Assembly: GCA_964410915.1 (NCBI GenBank)
Contig: CAYPIU010000014.1
Coordinates: 1 to 38,601 of the forward strand
Length of the DNA: 38,601 nucleotides
Origin: CAZFJG01 sp964410915
GTDB taxonomy: Bacteria > Synergistota > Synergistia > Synergistales > JAFGMB01
Reading direction: 5' to 3'
Below the pieces are notes generated by a model. The model did not search any database, was not told where the DNA came from, and saw nothing but the letters and a program-made list of their open reading frames with translations. Made by a program: the position numbers and the translations under genes. Shown here piece after piece: positions 8,312 through 15,933 of this stretch. Within the stretch, counting starts at the first letter, position 1; each line of letters starts with the position of its first letter.

Positions 8312-9091
8312 TTATCTTTCTTTCCATTCTGGTTTGCGTTTTTCAAAAAAAGCACTTACGCCTTCCTTTGAATCTTCTGTTGTACACAAACGTGCAAAAG
8401 CTTCGTTCATATAGGAGAACTGTTTTTCGTAATCCATATCTTCAGAGCTGTAGAATGCCTGTTTGGCGATCTGAATTGCGAGGGGGCTTTTCTCTGCCAG
8501 CTTTTTTGCCCATAATAGAGTCTCCTCATCAAGAGATTCCTTTGGTACGGCATGATTTATCAGGCCTGCTTCAAGTGCTTCTTCTGCAGGAATAAGGTCA
8601 CCGTAAAGAAGCATCTCAAGCGCCTTTTTCCTTCCAACGCTTCTTGCTACCGGAATAACTGGCCCTACACAGTTCAGTCCGACATTTATAGCGGTCAGAC
8701 CCATTCGAGAATCATCGGAAGCGATCGCAATATCAGCGGCAGCTACTATTCCCATTCCGTTGGCGGCTGCAACTCCATGGATCTGTGCTATTACAGGTTT
8801 TTTCATTCTTGATATTGTGACAAATGGATGTTCCATAACTTCAACCAGTTCCCGGTATTCTGTTGCTGTTTTGCCGGCGAGTTCCTTTACGTCTATTCCG
8901 GCGCAAAAAACCCTTCCGGATCCTTTTATGATGATAACGCGGGTATCTTTGTCATTATCGAGTTCACACAAAGCCTGGTCCAGCTCCCAAGCCATCATGA
9001 TGCTGAAAGTGTTCAGCTTCTCGGGACGGTTGAGAGTTATTGAAGAGACATGGTCTTCCGGTTTTTCAATAATTAGCGTTTCATAGCTCAT
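8312..9091 (-). CDS. Enoyl-CoA hydratase/isomerase (crotonase) family protein, ECHDC3-like, catalytic glutamates missing
   Basis: The 259-residue protein has the crotonase fold: SSITLNRPEKLNTFS, the oxyanion-loop segment FCAGIDVKEL, IHGVAAANGMGIVAAADIAIAS, and a C-terminal FFEKRKPEW. Both catalytic glutamates of enoyl-CoA hydratase appear replaced: the position after the glycine turn is a hydrophobic or Ala residue in GMGIVAA, and the second falls at Ala in GLTAINVGL. The segment INVGLNCVGPVIPVARSVGRKKALEML closely resembles the ECHDC3-type branch, which also lacks them. It therefore probably binds an acyl-CoA, but simple hydration is unlikely. It is the first gene of a two-gene unit with the ferredoxin-nitroreductase. 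Confidence 0.85.
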   Translation of the reverse strand: MSYETLIIEKPEDHVSSITLNRPEKLNTFSIMMAWELDQALCELDNDKDTRVIIIKGSGRVFCAGIDVKELAGKTATEYRELVEVMEHPFVTISRMKKPVIAQIHGVAAANGMGIVAAADIAIASDDSRMGLTAINVGLNCVGPVIPVARSVGRKKALEMLLYGDLIPAEEALEAGLINHAVPKESLDEETLLWAKKLAEKSPLAIQIAKQAFYSSEDMDYEKQFSYMNEAFARLCTTEDSKEGVSAFFEKRKPEWKER

Positions 9092-9584
9092 TTTGATACC
9101 TCCATATTGATTTTATAACTGATTGACGCATAAAGTTACAAGTTGACTTTCTCTGAGGTAAAAATACTTATATTTCAGGTGAATATATGCAGTGAAAAAA
9201 TTGCGGATCTTCTTAAAGTGGAGACCCGGCGGTCATATTCCCGATTTTATTGTTTCCGGCAGTAATGGCTTGCAAAAACAATTTTACCAGCAATTTACCG
9301 ATATAATAATAAACTGATCATATTCTAACAGTCGTAAGTTCTGTGCGTCTAAGTTAAAAGATCCTTTATTACCCGATCAGTCCATTAGATAAATTTATTC
9401 CAGAGGCATTGCTCGTTTGTGGTTTAAACGCCACCTGCTTTTCAGTCAAAACTTCTTTCCCATATCTTGCTCTGTTGACATAAATAAGTTCAGTCTGTAG
9501 GGTTTTTATAATTTTCAGTGTTTTAGTCATGAAGTTCGATATTTAACGGTCAAAATAGAGTTTCGGTTTACTGGAGGATATATC
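9092..9584. other. Gene-free divergent intergenic region (about 490 bp)
   Basis: No coding sequence is convincing on either strand. TTGACT (9143-9148) with TACTTA (9165-9170) is a promoter-like pair on the plus strand far from any plus gene. TTGACA (9475-9480) lies about 105 bases before the LarA start, but its -10 (TAGGGT at 9498) is weak. The region presumably holds the promoters of the crotonase and larA units and a long larA leader. Confidence 0.4.
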
Positions 9585-10883
9585 ATGCCGATTTTTCACC
9601 TTGGTTACGGTAAAGAAGGTATAGAATTTGAGCTCAGGCAAAAAAATTTCCCTGTTGTTCTCGAGGGAAAACTTAATGAAAAGGCAGCCAGTCCTGCCGA
9701 AATAATTACCGCGGCACTGGCAGATCCTATAGAGAGCCCTTTACTTAGTGAAATAGTAGATCCTGGAGATAAAGTCTGCATAGTAATATCCGATCTGACC
9801 AGATCATGGCAGAGGATGGATCAGTACCTCCCTTATATTGTCAGGGAACTTGAGAATGGCGGGATCAGTGACAGGGATATTTTTTTTCTCACCTCTACGG
9901 GTTCACATCGTCCGCATACCAGTGAAGAACACAGAAAGTTACTTGGGGATGATCTTTACGATAGGTTCAGCATAATTGATCACAACTGTGAAGACAGATC
10001 GGAACTTGTCTTTGTGGGTACTACAGTTTATGGGACGAAAGTCGAGGTCAACAGGAAGGCGCTTGAGGCAGACAGGCTAATTATTACCGGTGCCATAGCC
10101 TATCATTTCATGGCAGGATGGGGCGGAGGCAGGAAATCCATTATGCCGGGGATCTGTGGTTATGAATCCATCCAGAATAACCATGCACTTGCTCTTGATC
10201 CTGAGCCCGGTATGGGGCGAAATCTAAACTGCTGTACTGGAAATTTTACCAATAATGTTCTTCATCTTGACATGATAGAGGCTACGGAGATGGTCAGGCC
10301 CGATTTTCTCTTCAACGTGATAATGGATGATGGAGGAAATATCGGAGGGGCCGTAGCAGGTCACTGGAAAACTGCACATGAAGCGGGCGTGGCCATGGTG
10401 GACGAGATCGATGGTGTCGCAATAGAGAAAAAGGCTGATCTTGTGGTTACAACACCTGGAGGATATCCCAAGGATATCAATCTTTATCAGAGCACAAAAG
10501 CTATATTCAACGCCCTTGATGCAGTAAAACCTGGTGGAGTGATAATCTCACTGTGCAGGTGTAATGAGGGATTCGGGAACAGCGAAGTCCGGGATATCCT
10601 TATCGAATGTAAGGACAGCAACGAGCGGGAATCATACCTTAGAGAACGATTTTCCATAGCCAGGTATATTGGTTATGTAACCGGTTACGTCTCAGAGAAC
10701 TGGCATCTTGTCCTGGTTTCAGAAATGGAAAGCCCTGAGCTCGAATCATTGGGGATCAGGACCTTCAAGACAATGGAAGATGCCCTGAACTATGCAGAAG
10801 GGATATTTGGCGGGGAATTCAGTTCTTACGTAATGCCTCATGGTTCGTCGACTCTTCCGAGGTATGTCCGGAAAAACAAATAG
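9585..10883 (+). CDS. larA: Lactate racemase family protein (LarA-like, nickel-pincer enzyme)
   Basis: This 432-residue protein keeps, even at the same numbering as Lactiplantibacillus LarA, the residues that bind and use the nickel-pincer nucleotide: His108 (GSHRPH), His174 (AYHFMAG), Lys184 (GGGRKSIMPG, the lysine that holds the cofactor) and His200 (NNHALAL). The D-L-T-R motif (Asp70, Arg73) and GGYPKDINLYQSTKA (from residue 292) are also present. Family members racemise or epimerise 2-hydroxy acids by hydride transfer; LarA homologues use several substrates besides lactate, so the substrate is open. No larB, larC or larE cofactor genes are in the window, so cofactor must come from elsewhere in the genome. 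The ATG follows GGAGG. The cyclophilin gene lies 112 bases downstream. Confidence 0.85.
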   Translation: MPIFHLGYGKEGIEFELRQKNFPVVLEGKLNEKAASPAEIITAALADPIESPLLSEIVDPGDKVCIVISDLTRSWQRMDQYLPYIVRELENGGISDRDIFFLTSTGSHRPHTSEEHRKLLGDDLYDRFSIIDHNCEDRSELVFVGTTVYGTKVEVNRKALEADRLIITGAIAYHFMAGWGGGRKSIMPGICGYESIQNNHALALDPEPGMGRNLNCCTGNFTNNVLHLDMIEATEMVRPDFLFNVIMDDGGNIGGAVAGHWKTAHEAGVAMVDEIDGVAIEKKADLVVTTPGGYPKDINLYQSTKAIFNALDAVKPGGVIISLCRCNEGFGNSEVRDILIECKDSNERESYLRERFSIARYIGYVTGYVSENWHLVLVSEMESPELESLGIRTFKTMEDALNYAEGIFGGEFSSYVMPHGSSTLPRYVRKNK

Positions 10884-10995
10884 ACCAGGTTTCATTTTAT
10901 CGAAAACTTGACAGTATATCGGGTATTTATGGATAATAGCCAGACGTTCTGTTCGGGGTACTTTTATTATATGAAGGATCAGGGAGGAAGAAATA

Positions 10996-11493
10996 ATGGT
11001 AAAGTTTGAAACGAGCAAAGGTAATATTTCTATAGAACTTTATAGCGAAAAGGCACCAGAGACAGTAGAGAATTTCCTGCAATACGTGAGGGAAGGGTTT
11101 TACGACGGGACGATCTTTCACAGGGTAATTGATGGTTTTATGGTACAGGGTGGCGGTTTCGACGAAAAAATGAAACAGCAGCAAACCCGTGAACCGATAA
11201 AGAATGAGGCCGGGAATGGTTTGCAGAATGACAAGTATACTCTGGCAATGGCCCGGACATCGGCTCCACATTCTGCCACTTCCCAGTTTTTCATTAACGT
11301 TGCAGACAACGCCTTTCTTAACTATTCGTCTCCCTCTCCAAGAGGTTGGGGTTATGCGGTCTTCGGCAAGGTAGTAGAAGGCCAGGATGTTGTCGACGAG
11401 ATAAGAAAAGTTGAAACTGGAGCTTCTGGCCCTCACCAGGATGTACCTGTTGAGCCTGTAGTAATAGAAAAGGCTTACGAATTAGAGGCTTAG
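10996..11493 (+). CDS. ppiB: Peptidyl-prolyl cis-trans isomerase, cyclophilin type (PpiB-like)
   Basis: The 165-residue protein is a complete single-domain cyclophilin of bacterial cytoplasmic size. Hallmarks are TIFHRVIDGFMVQGG, ATSQFFINVADNAFLN and the YAVFGKVVEGQDVVDEI segment. There is no signal peptide, so it should act in the cytoplasm as a proline-isomerising folding helper. The ATG follows GGGAGGAAGAAATA. The preceding larA gene ends 112 bases upstream, so shared transcription is possible but not shown. A strong terminator follows. Confidence 0.92.
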   Translation: MVKFETSKGNISIELYSEKAPETVENFLQYVREGFYDGTIFHRVIDGFMVQGGGFDEKMKQQQTREPIKNEAGNGLQNDKYTLAMARTSAPHSATSQFFINVADNAFLNYSSPSPRGWGYAVFGKVVEGQDVVDEIRKVETGASGPHQDVPVEPVVIEKAYELEA

Positions 11494-11532
11494 TCCTTTA
11501 TCAGTACTGCTACTTATAAGAATATATTTTTT

Positions 11533-11572
11533 AGCAGAGGGGAGAGTTTTAACTCTCCCCTCTGCTTTCTTT
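11533..11572. terminator. Bidirectional terminator between ppiB and the opine-type dehydrogenase
   Basis: Arms 11533-11548 and 11551-11566 are perfectly complementary, giving about 14 usable base pairs with a TTTTAA-like loop. TTCTTT follows on the plus side, and AAAAAATATATT upstream supplies a T-run for the minus side. Confidence 0.85.
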
Positions 11573-11573
11573 A

Positions 11574-12662
11574 TTAACCGTTAACACGTTTTATCATTTC
11601 ATCGATATTAAGTTCCCTGAACCCGAGATCTTCAATTCCAGGGCCTCTCCTGAAGTAATCCGTACCGTTGATAACACCTGCGAGATAAATGATATTATTG
11701 ATCGCAGGTGTCGGTATTCCCAGTTTATCAGCCATTGAAGATACTGGCACCAGGAGGAACGGTACATCTTCCTCGAGGTATCTGTGTAATAGTTTTTTCG
11801 GAGCGTCCATACCATGGTCACAATATACCGGGTTGTTAAGAATAACCTCTCGGAGAGAAGTTCCTTCAAGTCCGTAGATCTGTTTCATGTCATCTTCGGT
11901 GGATAAAAGTTCTATCCCGAGAGCTTTACCGACTGCTATTCTCTCCCGGTCCATCTCTTCCATTACTTTGCAGACTGATGGGCTCATTCCGTCTTTGTAA
12001 AAGCTGAAATTACCATTTGAAGTCTCGATCCTTCCTGCATTCATTACCATGGTGGGGCAATGAAGGATCATATTGGTGTTATAAAGGCCTATGGCTATTA
12101 CGTTCGGTGCTTTGACAAGAGGAACTGGAAAAGTGGCAGAAATAACTTCAAGAGACTTTTCGGTTGAGGTGGATGGTAAGGCAGCTGCAGATATATATTC
12201 TTTCATCCCCCAGATATCTATATTGCCAGGTTCAACAATACGGCATGCATATGGCAGGGTGTCGGTTTCGATAATGGATATATCAATATCATAATCGTTG
12301 TCATTAAGCCATTTGCTGAATGTAAGTGAACCAAAATTTCCGGGGATAAGTACAATTGTCTGTCCACTTTCAAGGTATGGGGCTACCATTTCAAGGATCG
12401 GTCTCTGAGCAAAAGCAGGTGCTGCAAAATATATGATATCAGCTCCCTGTACTGCCTTCCCGGGATCTGATGTTAACCTGTCTATCTCTCCGGTCAATTC
12501 AAGGTACCCGGAAAGTTTTATCTGTTTTGTTAGCTTGAGCTTTTCCACGTTCCTGATGAATTCCGGATGTTCGAAAAGAACGATCTCATGTCCAAGGGAA
12601 GCGAGATGTCCCGCCAACGCCTGTCCGCCGTTACCGGCACCCAGGATGCAGATCTTTTTCAA
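11574..12662 (-). CDS. NAD(P)-dependent octopine/nopaline (opine) dehydrogenase family protein
   Basis: The 362-residue protein begins with a Rossmann motif, ILGAGNGGQALAGHLASLGHE, at residues 6-26. It continues with the GADIIYFAAPAFAQRPIL segment and has a C-terminal helical domain containing NMILHCPTMVMNAGRIE, where the His fits the catalytic histidine of opine dehydrogenases, and later the NPVYCDHG and SSMADKLGIPTP segments. Family enzymes reductively join an amino acid to a 2-keto acid, or run in reverse; the actual substrates cannot be read from sequence. It is transcribed alone on the minus strand, ending at a shared terminator. The ATG follows GAGGAGG. Confidence 0.82.
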   Translation of the reverse strand: MKKICILGAGNGGQALAGHLASLGHEIVLFEHPEFIRNVEKLKLTKQIKLSGYLELTGEIDRLTSDPGKAVQGADIIYFAAPAFAQRPILEMVAPYLESGQTIVLIPGNFGSLTFSKWLNDNDYDIDISIIETDTLPYACRIVEPGNIDIWGMKEYISAAALPSTSTEKSLEVISATFPVPLVKAPNVIAIGLYNTNMILHCPTMVMNAGRIETSNGNFSFYKDGMSPSVCKVMEEMDRERIAVGKALGIELLSTEDDMKQIYGLEGTSLREVILNNPVYCDHGMDAPKKLLHRYLEEDVPFLLVPVSSMADKLGIPTPAINNIIYLAGVINGTDYFRRGPGIEDLGFRELNIDEMIKRVNG

Positions 12663-12731
12663 GATTTTTTCCTCCTCTGGCCTTCAGGTCAAAATTCAGG
12701 GTAGATGATATCAGAAACTAATGTTTATTCA

Positions 12732-12760
12732 TAGACATTTTTTATAACCTTGAGTATAAT
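12732..12760 (+). promoter_or_regulatory. Promoter of the amino-acid-binding protein gene
   Basis: TAGACA (12732-12737) and TATAAT (12755-12760) are separated by 17 bases and lie 53 bases before the start codon. A second TATAAA follows at 12771. Confidence 0.6.
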
Positions 12761-12813
12761 TTCATTTCAGTATAAATTCAGGAACATAATATAGAGAGAT
12801 TCTGGAGGGTTTG

Positions 12814-13587
12814 ATGAATATGAAACGTTTAATATATTTGCTGACAATATCTATGGTTATTTTTGGTGCAGGTTCGGCTTTCGCTGGTTCAGTTATGGAT
12901 AAAGATGTAATAAGAGTAGGTACAGAGGCTACATATCCGCCATTTGAATTTCGAAATCAGGATAACGAGATGACCGGTTTTGACATTGAGCTTGTACAAG
13001 CTATAGGTGAGCATATGGACAAGGATGTCGAGCTTGTCGATATGTCCTTTGATGGTCTCATTCCCGCTCTTATGACAGGCAAAATAGATATGGTAGCCGC
13101 AGGAATGACCAATACCGAGAAAAGAAAAGAAAAAGTTGGTTTCTCGGATGTTTACTATCATATAGAAAATGCTTTTGTTACTAAAGCTGATGATGACAGC
13201 ATAAAAGAGCTGAAAGATCTTTCGGGAAAGGTTGCGACAGTCCAGATAGGGACGGCTCAGGATAGTTTTATCACTGAACTGGGTACAGCAGCTTCTGTAA
13301 AAAGATTCCAGAAGAATGATGATGCTCTCAGGGAAGTAATGCTTGGACGGGGAGATTTCACAGTAATAAATCTTACTGTTGCAAATTCCTTTCTCAGAAA
13401 CAGCGAAGCTTTCAAGGGAAAACTAAAGATAGCACTCAGGAATTTCATAAATGAGCCCGATGAGGGTATTGCTCTCGCAGTCCCAAAGGGCGACGATCTT
13501 TTTCTTTCTGCAGTCAACAGCGCTCTCGCAGAGATCGAGGCTTCAGGAGAACTTCAGGAACTTAAGGTAAAGTACCAGATCGACTGA
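12814..13587 (+). CDS. Polar amino acid ABC transporter substrate-binding protein (family 3), orphan
   Basis: The start is placed at ATG 12814, 5 bases after GGAGG; ATG 12820 is an alternative. The 257-residue product has a signal peptide ending near GSAFA and a family-3 periplasmic binding domain: IRVGTEATYPPFEF, MTGFDIELVQAIGEH, FDGLIPALMTGKIDMVAAGMT and the ELKDLSGKVATVQIGT hinge segment. Such proteins capture glutamine, histidine, arginine, cystine or similar amino acids. No permease or ATPase gene adjoins it, so it must serve a transporter encoded elsewhere or act as a sensor ligand-binder. Its own promoter and a terminator hairpin indicate a single-gene transcript. Confidence 0.88.
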   Translation: MNMKRLIYLLTISMVIFGAGSAFAGSVMDKDVIRVGTEATYPPFEFRNQDNEMTGFDIELVQAIGEHMDKDVELVDMSFDGLIPALMTGKIDMVAAGMTNTEKRKEKVGFSDVYYHIENAFVTKADDDSIKELKDLSGKVATVQIGTAQDSFITELGTAASVKRFQKNDDALREVMLGRGDFTVINLTVANSFLRNSEAFKGKLKIALRNFINEPDEGIALAVPKGDDLFLSAVNSALAEIEASGELQELKVKYQID

Positions 13588-13620
13588 TCTGTTATCGCTG
13601 AACGTCAATAATATTACTTT

Positions 13621-13660
13621 GAGCAGGCGGGAATATAGTTGACTATATTCCCGCCTGCTC
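13621..13660. terminator. Long hairpin after the amino-acid-binding protein
   Basis: A 17-bp perfect stem (13621-13637 with 13644-13660), extendable by two more pairs into the loop, lies 34 bases after the stop. No T-run follows, so it may act as an mRNA 3' stabiliser or an imperfect terminator. Confidence 0.65.
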
Positions 13661-13704
13661 ATTAATAACAAGCTTGTAGGAACAGAAAGGATTGAATAAA
13701 GATA

Positions 13705-14700
13705 ATGGTTGCAAGACTTCTTTCAGCTTCAGATATCAAAAGTGTCGTAACGATGAAAGATATTGTAGATATAGTTGACAAGACATACCAGGGAATGGGA
13801 AGCGGGACAGTTATCAATCCCTCCAAGGGAACTCTTGACCTCGGGGAAAGCTCTTCTTATCCGCCATATAAGGCCGATATCAATGCTATGCCTGCCTATG
13901 TAGGATGGGTAGATACTGCTGGAATAAAGTGGGCTGGTGGCTGGCTTGAAAATCCATCAAAGGGTCTACCATATGTCAGTGCAGTAATTGTTCTTGTAAA
14001 TCCTCACAATGGTGAATTTACCGCGGTAATGGACGGGACTTTTATTACCAATTACAGGACGGGTGCTCAGACAGCAGTTTCATTGAAGTATCTCCTTGGA
14101 GGTAAAAAAAAGATCTCCCTCGGAATTTATGGCGCAGGTATGCAGGGAAGAACCCAGACAATGGCTATTTCAGAAGTTGCAGAAATAGAAGAGCTCAAGG
14201 TCTTTGATATTTCCAGAGAGGCAGCCAAAGCATTTTCCCTTGAGATGGCCAGTTTTGTGAATGGTGATATCAGGATATGTGAAAGCCCTGAAGAAGCAGC
14301 TGAGAGTGATGTAGTGGTAACAGTAACACATGCTAAAGATAAATTTTTTAAAAGTTCCTGGTTCAATGCCGGAACGATATTATGTCCCATGGGTTCTTAT
14401 CAGGAATGTGAAGATGAAACCCTTTTATCCGCAGATCGAATAGTGGTCGATCATATTGCTCAGTGTCTGCACAGGGGGGCTCTAAAAGAGCTTGGAGAGT
14501 CTGGTAGACTGACCGAAAAAGATATATTTGCCACTCTTGGAGAAATAGCAGCCGGTGTTAAAAAATGCGAAATATCACCAGGTGAGAGAACCCTTTGTGT
14601 TCCCATAGGAATAGGGGCAGTTGATATAGCTGTTGCGTCGGTTGTTCTTGAGAAGGCTCAAAAAGAAGGGCTGGGAACTGTTTTTGATTTTTCGTCTTGA
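13705..14700 (+). CDS. Ornithine cyclodeaminase/mu-crystallin family protein
   Basis: The 331-residue protein has the family layout: an N-terminal segment with MPAYVG and IKWAGGW, the NYRTGAQTAVSLKYL motif, a Rossmann turn at YGAGMQGRTQ, and a C-terminal DRIVVDH and GELGESGRLT-like region (GALKELGESGRLTEKDIFATLGEI). Members include ornithine cyclodeaminase, alanine dehydrogenase of the archaeal type, ketimine reductases and opine-forming enzymes, so the reaction is NAD(P)-dependent work on an amino or imino acid, substrate unknown. The ribosome binding site is poor (AAAGG 14 bases upstream). It is flanked by hairpins on both sides and is apparently a single-gene transcript. Confidence 0.82.
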   Translation: MVARLLSASDIKSVVTMKDIVDIVDKTYQGMGSGTVINPSKGTLDLGESSSYPPYKADINAMPAYVGWVDTAGIKWAGGWLENPSKGLPYVSAVIVLVNPHNGEFTAVMDGTFITNYRTGAQTAVSLKYLLGGKKKISLGIYGAGMQGRTQTMAISEVAEIEELKVFDISREAAKAFSLEMASFVNGDIRICESPEEAAESDVVVTVTHAKDKFFKSSWFNAGTILCPMGSYQECEDETLLSADRIVVDHIAQCLHRGALKELGESGRLTEKDIFATLGEIAAGVKKCEISPGERTLCVPIGIGAVDIAVASVVLEKAQKEGLGTVFDFSS

Positions 14701-14708
14701 TGATTTTG

Positions 14709-14749
14709 CAGACGGGCAGGAATAAAAATCTTTTATTCCTGCCCGTCTG
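14709..14749. terminator. Bidirectional terminator with 19-bp perfect stem
   Basis: CAGACGGGCAGGAATAAAA (14709-14727) pairs perfectly with 14731-14749 around a 3-base loop, between the converging ornithine-cyclodeaminase-family and PurM/HypE-like genes. Confidence 0.8.
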
Positions 14750-14760
14750 TCTTAATTTCG

Positions 14761-15774
14761 CTATTTACCTTTATGAATGGCCCACATTCTTGCAAGTTCA
14801 TCTTCTTCGCACTGAATAGCAGTAACATTAAATCTTTCGGATCCCCTCGAAAAAGATACTCCCTTCCCCTCTTTTACAATACCGGTATCTGCTGCGGGGA
14901 TCTTCTTTTGGGCAAGTTCTGCAAGTATCGTTTGTATTTTGCCTTCAGGAACTGTTGCAACAAGGGAACCTGATGATATCATCTTTACAGGGTCAAAGGA
15001 AAAGGCCCTGGCAAAACGGTTTACTACGGGTCTTTCCGGTATAAGGTTAATATCAATTTCTATAGAATTTCCTGAAAGTCCTGCTATCTCAAGTGATGTT
15101 TCCATTATTCCGCCCCTTGTTACATCATGCATTGCTGTTGCTCCATTGTCTGCAAGTATCAGTGCTTCCTCAAGGATACTGACTTCACTGCCCAATGCTG
15201 CTCCTTCCTTAAGATCTTCTTCGGTCAGGCCAAGAAATCTTCCTTCCTCTGCAAAATCTACAGCAAGAATAGAAGTCCCTTCTATACCAGCGCCGCCTGT
15301 TATTACTACATGATCTCCAGGCTGGGCCCCCCCGGTCCCGACTATCCTTCTGCCAGAGGCTGAAGCCATGGCTGTGACAGCTACAACCGGTCGTGTTATT
15401 CCGGAAGAATAACCGGTGTGTCCGCCGATTATTGATACATTGATCTCCTCTGCTGCCCTTGATGCATCTCTCATTATGCTTTTGACGAGTTCTGTATCTT
15501 CCCTGGAAGGCACGAGGAGCAGGATCTGGGCCCACTGGGGAGAAATACCGGAACATGCGATATCATTACATGCTACGTGCATGGCAAGCCATCCTATACC
15601 TGATACAGCTCCAACGATAGGATCTGTATGAGAAAGAAGTATGTCATTTCCGATCCTCGTAAGAGCAACATCTTCACCAAATGTTGAGCCGAGAATAACT
15701 GAGGGATCATCCTTTTGCCTTTTTGTATATGGATATACACATTCGCGGAGCATGTCCAGAGAAAATTTTGACAT
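14761..15774 (-). CDS. AIR synthase (PurM/HypE superfamily)-related protein
   Basis: The start is taken as ATG 15774, 9 bases after GGAGG; GTG 15783 and ATG 15780 are too close to that site. The 337-residue product has the PurM/HypE ATP-binding fold: GEDVALTRIGNDILLSHTDPI, HVACNDIACSGISPQW, IGGHT, and AMHDVTRGGIMETSLEIA. It ends in WAIHKGK and lacks the C-terminal Pro-Arg-Ile-Cys tail that HypE uses to carry the cyanide precursor for NiFe hydrogenase, and no other hydrogenase genes are near. It is therefore probably an ATP-dependent enzyme of unknown substrate rather than HypE. Divergent butyrate kinase lies 160 bases away. Confidence 0.8.
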   Translation of the reverse strand: MSKFSLDMLRECVYPYTKRQKDDPSVILGSTFGEDVALTRIGNDILLSHTDPIVGAVSGIGWLAMHVACNDIACSGISPQWAQILLLVPSREDTELVKSIMRDASRAAEEINVSIIGGHTGYSSGITRPVVAVTAMASASGRRIVGTGGAQPGDHVVITGGAGIEGTSILAVDFAEEGRFLGLTEEDLKEGAALGSEVSILEEALILADNGATAMHDVTRGGIMETSLEIAGLSGNSIEIDINLIPERPVVNRFARAFSFDPVKMISSGSLVATVPEGKIQTILAELAQKKIPAADTGIVKEGKGVSFSRGSERFNVTAIQCEEDELARMWAIHKGK

Positions 15775-15933
15775 TTCCATCACCCTCCCGGATCTTATCC
15801 TGTCGATAATTCAATTTAACAACCCGATCCCTGAAAGGTAAATATCCAGAAAGCTGCTATTTGTACAGATCCTGGTTTTGAAATATCATTGGCAGTAAAT
15901 TCCTTAAAATAAGCTATCCAGAGGAGGATGATC

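Noticed and set aside
9178..9270. Possible 28-codon peptide starting GTG near 9180 in the larA upstream region
   Set aside because: No ribosome binding site, no biased codon content, and no terminator arrangement that would make it an attenuator.
14761..15774. Calling this gene hypE
   Set aside because: The C-terminal cysteine motif is absent and no hydrogenase maturation genes are nearby.
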